Shown: piece after piece, positions 56,329 through 64,000 of the stretch
Layout of the letters: the number at the start of each line of letters is the position of its first letter
How positions within the stretch are numbered: position 1 is the first letter of the stretch
Source: Phialocephala subalpina
Lineage: Eukaryota > Ascomycota > Leotiomycetes > Helotiales > Mollisiaceae
DNA: 64,000 bases
Assembly (NCBI GenBank): GCA_900073065.1
Contig: FJOG01000006.1
Coordinates: 1,614,787-1,678,786 of the forward strand
Direction: 5' to 3'
Notes under the pieces: generated by a model
What the model was told of the DNA's origin: nothing
Database searches by the model: none
The model's input: the letters and a program-made list of their open reading frames with translations, nothing else
Translations under genes and position numbers: made by a program

Positions 56329-57573
56329 GCTATTATAAATAAAAGATTTCAATGGTGAAGGAGGGGTTAAAGATTTGTTTTTGGATATTAGTATGTGTGG
56401 TTGAAGTGTGCTAAGCGAGCTCGTTACAAGGGAGGGAGCTAGTATTGATTGGAAGTGGGTTTCTTGGTGAAGAGGAGAGGTACTATTCTGAGGATTTCTT
56501 TATCCTTCATATATTTCACAGGATAGAGAGTTGTCCTAGAACAGATGGGTAAGCTTGAGAGTTGGAGACCGTTTTTAGGCTTTCGTTCTGTTCTTCGGAC
56601 TTCGGTCACAGGGATGCAGCATTTTGAAGTGAGGGTACAAGAGCCTGAAATTGTGGCGAGGGGTGCCTTGAACCTCTGGTGGAGGTTCAAAAAGCGCTCT
56701 ATTTCAGGGATTGCTCGCCTGAATGTTTAGCGATAATGCCCCCAATCGGTCTGGGCGGGTACCAAAGGCGCCGTATTTTAGGAGAGACGAGCCTCAGTGT
56801 TTAGTGGTGAGCACTCCAAAAATTAAGCATAGCTCACCGGAATTTAGGCTAGAGTGCCCTGAAATACTGCGGCTTGCACCAAAAGGTAGTGACCAAAGCC
56901 TGTAACGCTCGAGGCTGCATGCCATTTTCTCGTCCTTGGAAGGCATTTCAGAAACGAAGAAATTTTTCTTTTGCTTCATCATATTCTGTTATATCTAAGT
57001 GCGAATCTTTGATTCAGGTCTGCATTCTTTTTGAATTTGAACGTTAGTCTTTGCGTGAGTAGTGGTGGCGCTCTCCTGGGGTTCAACCGACTTCGGGAAC
57101 TCGTGCTTCATATGACCATGAGTCTTGATAAACTCTCTAGTGAAGTCCTTCCCTAATTTGTGGAAACATTATTTGGACTTGCTCATCGCCTCAGTTGTAA
57201 TGAGTGACGTTCTGGTGGAAAGAAGGTACGGTACCTACAGTAGTCTTTTCTGAATACGGAGTAGGTCTTCGCTTGCTGAAAGCGGTTCGCTTGATTTTTG
57301 GGCAGCTTCTAGCTTCCTTGAACTTACTCTTTCTTTCTTCTTCACTCCTCCAACGCACATATATTCAACTCATGCGACTGTTATCCAGAGGAAGCTCGTC
57401 CTGAGTTTCTCGTGGAACGAGCTTCTACTTCGATTTTCCATCCTGTGGCAAACAGGCAATCTGAGTCTTCAACCTTATCACTTCTCGTCTCCGTTGCCAG
57501 CGATCAAAGGTACGCTTTGCCTATCTCATCCTTCCAATCTTTGCTGATCCATCCGCAAAGTCTTTCGTTAACC
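56329..57573. other. Intergenic region, no supported gene
   Basis: About 1.2 kb between the tRNA terminator and the first 2EXR gene. Short frames only; the 56439-56690 minus-strand frame and 56545-56730 plus-strand frame overlap and have no features. Confidence 0.4.
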
Positions 57574-58605
57574 ATGAGCCCTTCACAATCCGAGCTATTG
57601 CACGAGAAGCTGGTGCAGGCCCAGTCGAGCGGAAGAAAATCACAGGCCAGGATAGGCATTGAGAACAATACCTCTGCAACCCATGCCCCCGGCGAACCTG
57701 CTCAGCAAGAAAAAGAAAATCCTTCACCAAAACCTGAGCTTTCTGGGAAGATATACCATCCCCAAACCGCCTTCAATCCAACTGAAGACGCTACATCAGA
57801 CATCAAGCCTGCTGCCGAGAACGATGCTTCTTTCAACACCTTCACCCTCTTCCTGAAGCTTCCCGCCGAAATCCAACTCAATGTCTGGAAGTTTGCCGCG
57901 AAACCGGAGCCCCGAGACATCCAAGTCACTCTTTCGAAAGAGACTATCAACGCAGTCGATAAAGGATACCTCAAGGCAATTACCCCGCCCCCTGCGATCC
58001 TCCATACTTGTCACGATGCTCGAGTCGCGGGATTGAAGACATACAAAACGAAGGCATTCATAGTAGAGAGGAAGGGCCGAGAGGAGGAAGAGATTATCTA
58101 TGCTATTCCTGAACTCGATACCATTATCGTTCATCTACCGAAATGGACTCCAGGCTTGAGTGCTCCATTCCGTGGGACAAGTGCTACGGCCAGTCATACA
58201 ACCAGTCGATGGCAAGATTCAGCACATGCCATGTGGTACATTTAATTGGGCGCATGTACAGCTGAAAGTATCCACAGAACTGATGAAGGAGCTTGCTTAG
58301 TTGTATTTCCTATTCGAAGACGACCTGCAGGTGGGGGAGAACAATTGCTGATGTCAGAATCTACGCGTATACTACGTAGAGCAGGTATTAATTTCCATGT
58401 TTATCTGACATGGACTTGGACGTTCGTCAGCTGGCATGTCTTCTGGTTTTCCCTCGTTGCTTCAGTAGCGCCCATGAATTCATGCCAATGGATGTACTGG
58501 GCTTATGGGTTTGCAGAGAAATATCCACATGTCTCATTCAAGTTAATAGGCGCGGCTTTGGACAGCGCCGTGGAGGTGCCAATTCCTTCGTACCTACTGG
58601 AGTGA
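57574..58605 (+). pseudogene. 2EXR-domain protein (copy 1), interrupted by TAA
   Basis: Starts at the ATG 57574 (MSPSQSELLHEKLVQ). After a disordered region the 2EXR fold appears: FTLFLKLPAEIQLNVWKFA, REPRDIQV-like strand, PPPAILHTCHDARVAGLKTY and IIYAIPELDTIIVHLPKW, then SRWQDSAHAMWYI. A TAA at 58243-58245 follows, but the same frame then stays open for 119 more codons (GACLVVFPIRRRPAGGG and on) to 58605. The LVVFP piece matches LVVLP in copy 2 at 60.1 kb, so the open piece is probably the old C-terminus. A CAA-to-TAA change would explain the stop. The truncated form of about 223 residues keeps most of the 2EXR domain and might still be made. 2EXR domains are fungal-expanded with no known biochemical role. 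Confidence 0.65.
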
Positions 58606-60068
58606 AAGCTCTCCGACTATGATACTTACAGTACTTGTTTGTCGAGTGAAGAGGATATAGTCCGGCCGGTCATATCAACAAGTTTGTCGTGTATCCATAC
58701 TGGTTTTAGCTAAGCAATGAAGTTCGTGGCCTATCAAGCATGCTTGATTTTGCATCAATGTAGCCTGTACCAAACACTCAAACCGCACACGGGACCACAC
58801 TATGAAAACTGTATTGTGTAAGTCTGTGCCCCCCAATCCCGGCCACCCTTTTACAACAAAAACAGCGATTCTATAGTCTTCATAACTCTACAAAAAATTT
58901 ATATAATTATTCAACTTTTTAAATATAAACTTTTCTTTATATATAAATAAGATAAAGATATGAAATCATTTGGATTATATAATATTTTATAATTAAAGTT
59001 CGAAATATTTTTTATATTTATATATAAATTACCAGTAAAATTAAATATTTAATAACTTTTATAAAGAAAATAAGGAGGAAGGGAAGGTATACGAAGAGGC
59101 AGGGTACTACCAAAGAGCAAAAGCAGTTGTTAGCAGGTCATCTGAGGCTTCTCACAGAATCTCTCTTCGTCATGTTTGGACGGAGGATGGATTTGTGGCA
59201 TGGGACAAGTCCTGGGGCGGAATGTTGGACAAGCTGCAGGACTACACATGGCAGCTTGCCTGGTGTGCTCCTTGTGGTAAATATCATACGCATTGAACTT
59301 AGTATAGGTATTTACTTCTGGATTTAATCGGAGCGGCTCCGTGGGTATGGTATGTGAGTCCATACGTCCAGAGATCGGAGAGTGAGTATGTTCTTCTGCC
59401 AGAAATCTTCAGATACTTGCGAATGAAAAGTCTTCGTTGCGAGCTTTTTAGTTTCCTTGCATAAACTTCTTGGAACGCGAAAGCCCTTTTGATACCGGCA
59501 TTTAGGTCTCGAAGAAGCATATTTCGAGTTGCACGCGGGGAACGGGCAATGGTACTTCTTCCTAGCGATGGAGAATCGGACATCATGAAAAGACCCCAAG
59601 GGTATTTGTGCAATGAACAATACTCTTCTTTCCGCCTACTGAGATACATTAACATGTCAAATGCCTGGTTGTTGCCGACCTGGAAGTGTTGATGTTTAAG
59701 CTCTCACACGTGATCGGCCTCGACTTGTGACGAAAGGGGCTCGCTTAGATGACCTTAACAAGAGCCTCGTCGACAAAACCCTTCCAGGAACCAACGACGT
59801 GGATGCATTTTGTCTTATTCTCCGAAGTGCGATTCGTGCAGTCAGATTGGCATCGACTTTAAATCGCGGAGTTGTGTCAGTCGACAGCGACCACTTCCTC
59901 CATTTAGGCCTTCCCGTAACGAGCATAGCGTATGATAAGCGAGGATGGTACGTCTTCAACTAGAGATCTTCCAACCATAATCTTTTGAAAACAACAACCT
60001 CCGGAAGCAATCGCACAAGCAAATCAAACAGCTTCACCTTGCTACGCCCCGCACCATCCAAGACAACG
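58606..60068. other. Intergenic region containing an A/T-rich block
   Basis: No supported gene. The A/T block at 58893-59080 is listed separately. Frames at 59127-59960 overlap on both strands and lack features. Confidence 0.45.
58893..59080. repeat. A/T-rich block, RIP-like
   Basis: Almost only A and T (TATATAAATA, AATATTTTTTATA runs), lying between the two 2EXR genes. Interpreted as a RIP-degraded repeat remnant; no element can be identified. Confidence 0.6.
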
Positions 60069-60923
60069 ATGGCTCAACCACCGACAAACCCATCCACTCA
60101 ATCCACTACCCTCCCGACTACAACTTCGCTCTCACCTTCAACAACCGCCACGATCCCAGACACCTTCCACCCTTTCCCAAGACTCCCAGCTGAGTTGAAG
60201 TTGAAGGTATGGAAGGAGTTCAACGAAGTCGAGTCCCGAATCGTCAAAGTCACCTTCACGAGAAAGAATGAAGACCCCGTTGCCGAAATCAGCTTCAAGC
60301 TGCTTAGTCCAACTCCCAGCATCCTCCACGTATGCCACGACTCTTGCGCCGAAGGTCTCAAATTGTACCCAGTCACCGCTTTCAACACAGTTCGCTCTGG
60401 CGGCGCGACTCTGAAGGAGATTTATGTCAATCCACACCTCGATACTTTGATCTTCCGGGTTCCAGAGTGGGCTCAGCGCCTTGACGGCTCAAGAGATGCT
60501 GTAGACAACTTAGTGTGGGAGCTGTGGGTGCTTTCGGATGAGGATTATTCTTTTCTAGCATCAGGTCCAGTCCCTTTGCAGACCGATCGCTGGGCTCGGG
60601 AGACACACAGTCTGGTTCAGGTTAGAGGCCGTGACTTTGACAACGAGGACGATACCAGCACCACATTCTTGGTAGTTCTGCCCCACGAGGAACAGCAAGT
60701 CAATGATAGAAATGGTGGCATAGATTACAAAGACTCTCAGAGTGTCTTCAATCGGGGACGAGCTCGCAGAGAGGAAGCCGAGGAAGCAGCTATTATTGCC
60801 GTTAAAGAGGCCTTTCCCAATGCTGAGCTTGGAGGCACAGATGAGATTGCAATTGGACTTGAACTCCACTCATGGGACGGGCTCTGGGAGTTCCTACTGG
60901 ATGGTGTGCAAGAATTGTGCTAG
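60069..60923 (+). CDS. 2EXR-domain protein (copy 2)
   Basis: A single-exon gene of 284 residues from the ATG at 60069 (MAQPPTNPS). The open frame extends upstream but has no earlier ATG. A Ser/Thr-rich start is followed by the 2EXR domain: TFHPFPRLPAELKLKVWKEF, SRIVKVTF, TPSILHVCHDSCAEGLKLY, EIYVNPHLDTLIFRVPEW. The later part contains TSTTFLVVLPHEEQQV, an acidic/basic linker and a predicted helix ending in LWEFLLDGVQELC. 2EXR proteins are numerous in Pezizomycotina and often sit in subtelomeric or repeat-rich areas; function unknown. It is a paralog of the gene at 57.6 kb, separated by an A/T block. Confidence 0.8.
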   Translation: MAQPPTNPSTQSTTLPTTTSLSPSTTATIPDTFHPFPRLPAELKLKVWKEFNEVESRIVKVTFTRKNEDPVAEISFKLLSPTPSILHVCHDSCAEGLKLYPVTAFNTVRSGGATLKEIYVNPHLDTLIFRVPEWAQRLDGSRDAVDNLVWELWVLSDEDYSFLASGPVPLQTDRWARETHSLVQVRGRDFDNEDDTSTTFLVVLPHEEQQVNDRNGGIDYKDSQSVFNRGRARREEAEEAAIIAVKEAFPNAELGGTDEIAIGLELHSWDGLWEFLLDGVQELC

Positions 60924-61350
60924 GGCGAGGCGGAAAATTGACATGGGGGAAGCACTAAGCCCAGACTTTGAGGGATCGGGGAGTTGTTGCTTCAGTAGCA
61001 GCGGGCTTTAAATATTATCCAAGCACTGAAAGTATCATGTCATGTAATGCCAGCAGCGATGAATTTAACGCAAACGAGCCAAGGACATGAAATCGGTGAC
61101 ATGTGCTTAATCAAGAAGCCACTATTTTTGTGTCCTCACTGTATTATTGGGCAATAGATCGATGCGTAAAACTTGACATGTTGTACTGGTACTTAGAAAT
61201 TACATTATTTGTGATTTATGACTCCTGTTTGGCTTTTCCGCAATCACCTCCGAGGAGAATTATTACAGTACATCATCAACCTCAAACCTGCAAGCAAAAA
61301 CAACCTCTACAACTCCTACTACAGCAAATTGTTGCAATGCTGACCACCAT
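60924..61350. other. Intergenic region between convergent genes
   Basis: About 430 bases, 3' UTR sequence of two converging genes; nothing further seen. Confidence 0.4.
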
Positions 61351-62506
61351 TTACCAATCTTTCTGCAACGGATCCCAGGGAAAATCCTTCTCGTCAACCT
61401 CAGCGCAGAGAAAGAAGTTGTCATATAGATCCTCCCCAGGCAATAAATCGTTTCTCATGAACTTCAAGTTGTTGACGAGAAGCTTGTGTCGAATAACATT
61501 ACTGAGGTGCCAGACGCATTGTAGATAGGGAGGAGCGTAGTACTTCTCAAACTCCTGCATCGATGCTCGGAAAATGCCGGGCGAATTGGATCCCTCACGA
61601 ATAACCAAATCATTGACCACGTTCATGATCAGCAAGGGATAAAGGTGGTTAGGGCACCTGAATATCTTGTCTTCCAATTCTCCTTTCGCAGCATCTATCT
61701 TTTTCTGTATTCCATCACGGGCTTTGGCGATGATCAGCCGGACCTTGATGTCAAGCTTGCTGTTGTCAAATACGTGTATTTTGTCCCAATTTCCAGCAAG
61801 GTATACGATACATTCGCGGAACATGTCTGCGTGTCTAAGCCGAATGGCATGGTCAAGCATCTCTTGACAGTTCAAAACCTTGAGTTGTTATCAGCAGATG
61901 GTGACTTTCCATCACGAGAAAGATAGGACGTACGGTGACGCGAAGTGCTCCACGGGCTAGAGGTCCATCGAGTGACTTGGATAGTGCTGGTAGAGCACAG
62001 TACTAGTCTGCCATCTCCAGCATCGAGAGAAATTGATCGTATGACTTCAAGGTGTAAGGCTCAGGATCATTAGGTTTGTGCTCGAGTCCGTACATTGCGC
62101 GGAGGATGTTGTCGAAGGCATGGATTGCCTTTTGCTTATCCTGCTTGAATTGTGTAAGGTCGGTATCGAGTCCCTGGCAACCACGATGTCAGTTCTATTC
62201 TGTAGACTATAGACTGCCTTGCAAGATAAATACCTGAGCAGTGGCTGCTTCTTCGGCCATTAAACTCCAGCCAATCCCATCGTTCTCGATAATTGAGACC
62301 CATTCGTAGATGAAACCACCCCCATTTCTCTTGTTAAGCTTCCACTTTTTCGCAACATGCTCTATCTTGTCGGGCGAGTCGAGGAAGGCATTGAAGAATG
62401 CCGAGTGCATCTTCAAGATGGCCGAGTGGACGTGGTACTCTTGGCCGAGTACGATGAGACGAGTATCGAGGGGCAGACCTTGAGCAGTGAAGAAAATAGG
62501 TGCCAT
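61351..62506 (-). pseudogene. BTB/POZ-like protein (paralog 4) with an internal TAG
   Basis: Three exons on the minus strand, 62506-62234, 62173-61934 and 61878-61351, would give about 346 residues. The BTB core is intact: DTRLIVLGQEYHVHSAILK, HSAFFNAFLDSPDKIEHV and FIYEWVSIIENDGIGWSLM. Exon 2 aligns well (AFDNILRAMYGLEHKP, SYDQFLSMLEMAD) but then reads TAG at 62005-62003 before YCALPALSKSL. Relatives have Tyr, Cys or Gln there, so a CAG-to-TAG change is possible. The frame continues open to the shared C-terminal signature FLCAEVDEKDFPWDPLQKDW at the end. Splice sites are clean and no frameshift is needed. It is therefore a nearly intact gene broken by one codon, or a gene producing a 140-residue BTB-only form. 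It lies next to the A/T-rich right end. Confidence 0.72.
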
Positions 62507-62922
62507 GATTGATGAAGGGTGTTGTACAGTTGAGAAATGAGAAAAAGGGGTTGTGCACTTTAGAGGTGTACAAGCGGGAGGTATGCAAGTGGGAAGCATT
62601 GTTGTGGTCTTGGGGAGATCGTTTCTGTCCACAAGAAGTCTTATATCTACAGTAGCGTTGTGGGAGCGGTGTAATGGAGTCGTCGTTATCGTTATCGAAC
62701 GAGGCTGTAGATTTAACTTACTGGTTTCTGTCATCTCGCGAGCCGTAGCGGCCGATTTTTACTCCTTAAAGGGAATAATGAGCGAGGCTGTAGACGGATA
62801 TTCTGCCAAACAGGAGCCGACAATGGGCAAAACTCTGCTGTTTAACACCGACACCAATTGACAAAGGATTGCACTTTGAAATAGACGCGGATTGCAAGAC
62901 TACCATCTTGAGCAGTGTGAAT
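62507..62922. other. Intergenic region, no supported gene
   Basis: Promoter side of the fourth BTB paralog; no further feature supported. Confidence 0.4.
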
Positions 62923-63010
62923 AATGAGTAGAGTAGAGTAGAGTATAACCCTTTACTCTAACTCTACTCAAAGTCAAATACTTATTACTCTAACTCTATT
63001 CTACTCTACT
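62923..63010. repeat. GAGTA/TACTC repeats at edge of A/T-rich region
   Basis: Four tandem GAGTA units (62926-62945 region) are followed within 90 bases by several inverted copies (TACTCTAACTCTACTC, TACTCTAACTCTATTCTACTC). The arrangement can fold back on itself and marks the switch from normal to A/T-rich sequence. Confidence 0.6.
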
Positions 63011-64000
63011 TTAAAAACTCTGAGTATACTTAAGTAATTAGAATAACACGTGATAAATCTCGCTTAAAAAGGGGCCGAGGCTTAAGAGTAAACTTAGCGA
63101 GACGAGAACTAGCTACTTTAAGTATAAGCGCACTTAAGCGAGCGAATTATATCGAACTTTTTAGCATTTTTTATTATCTTATAAATATAATAATAATTAT
63201 AAATAATTATTCTAAATTAAAACCCTTAGAAATTCTAATACTTTGAAATCAAAAGATAATTTCTAATTAATCGAATTATAACGATATCTTTAAAATCAAT
63301 AGATTTTTTATAAATTAAATAGATTTCCTTAATATTTTAATTTAAAATTAATAAACAAAATTCCATATTAAATTAATTACTTGATTTATATATAAAAACT
63401 CTTTTATAAATACTTTATTTATATTCGAAATATCTCAAAAAACTTCTATTAAATTTAATTTTAATCAAAATTACTTTAATTTTAAGTTTAAACTTTTAAA
63501 AGAATAACTTCTTATTTTTAAATATCGTTTATTTAAAAAGACTTTAAATTCTATTAAAGAAAATCTGGAAAATTTAAAGAATTATCGCATTATAATCGTA
63601 AAATGTTTATATAAAAACTATAAATTAATAATTCTATTTATTTTTAATTTTAAAAATATATTAATATATTATAGTAAAAAATAGTTTAAATAAAGAGTTT
63701 ACGAATTTATAAGCAATTATATTAAGTATTATAAGCATTAATATAAAGTCTTTAATATTTAAAGAGTTTTATTTGATTTAAATAATAGTAAATATATAAT
63801 TTTATTTATTAAAACTTAATATAAATATTTTAATAATTTGATTTTAAACGAGAATTCTTTTAATACTATTAAATCTCAAACGAGTTTTATTAATCGTTTT
63901 ACTTTATAAAGAGTTAATAAACGCTTAAAAACTCTAAAGAAAAAATTTAAAATTAAAAAATTTAAAGATTTATTATTAAATTTTTAATTTTAAATAATAT
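63011..64000. repeat. A/T-rich degenerate repeat, continues off the right end
   Basis: From about 63150 the sequence is overwhelmingly A/T with stops in every frame and runs to the end of the window. A short GC-containing transition at 63050-63150 (GGGGCCGAGGC, GCGAGACGAG) may be the less-mutated end of the element. This fits a transposon heavily mutated by RIP; no transposase or integrase motif is readable. Confidence 0.65.

Noticed and set aside
1..64000. CRISPR arrays, bacterial operons, ribosome binding sites or insertion sequences
   Set aside because: The window is clearly a eukaryotic fungal nuclear sequence with spliceosomal introns; no regularly spaced repeats were seen.

Overview
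The window is a 64 kb piece of a filamentous ascomycete (Pezizomycotina) nuclear genome. Evidence seen directly: short GT-AG introns of about 44-136 nt, a fungal-type structure-specific endonuclease subunit SLX4, a ribosomal protein eS21 gene split by a short intron, 2EXR-domain and BTB-domain paralogs, a PigL_N-type N-terminal domain, and almost pure A/T blocks of the kind left by repeat-induced point mutation (RIP). The mix resembles Leotiomycetes (Helotiales), but that placement is inference and no marker here proves it. Coordinates 8595-8947 are an assembly gap (Ns).

Layout. 2.7-16.3 kb: an MNN4/LicD-like mannose-phosphate protein, a BTB protein, a class I DNA photolyase, a small secreted protein, a GT32-like glycosyltransferase and an RRM-like protein. 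17.4-20.6 kb: two BTB relatives in tandem, the first broken. 21.1-30.8 kb is conserved core: a PigL_N plus ZZ-finger protein, eS21, SLX4 (divergent from eS21), a secreted serine carboxypeptidase and a mitochondrial-type Nudix hydrolase. 31.1-33.7 kb holds a GC-rich hairpin element and a heavily broken coiled-coil/membrane gene. 34.5-38.3 kb: a ribokinase-like kinase and a protein with two caspase-like modules, one lacking both catalytic residues. 40.1-46.8 kb: a low-complexity orphan, a decayed Zn2Cys6-like gene, an A/T block and a three-helix membrane protein. 48.2-52.3 kb: a broken Apple/PAN-like secreted protein and a terpene cyclase of the PaxB/Pyr4 type with a one-base frameshift. 52.6-56.3 kb is again core-like: a small conserved protein, a Tim17-like membrane protein, proline dehydrogenase and an intron-containing tRNA-Glu(CTC). 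57.5-64 kb: two 2EXR genes around an A/T block, a fourth BTB paralog with a stop codon, then an A/T-rich degenerate repeat running off the right end.

The genes do not form one pathway. Housekeeping segments alternate with accessory segments made of paralog families (BTB, 2EXR), orphans and decaying genes. Many accessory reading frames are interrupted by single in-frame TAG, TAA or TGA codons while the frame stays open on both sides. Most of these fit a C-to-T change in a Gln (CAA/CAG) or Arg (CGA) codon, so leakage of RIP from neighbouring repeats is the simplest explanation. Exon boundaries below were placed by reading splice sites and keeping protein similarity continuous. They were not confirmed with RNA data.
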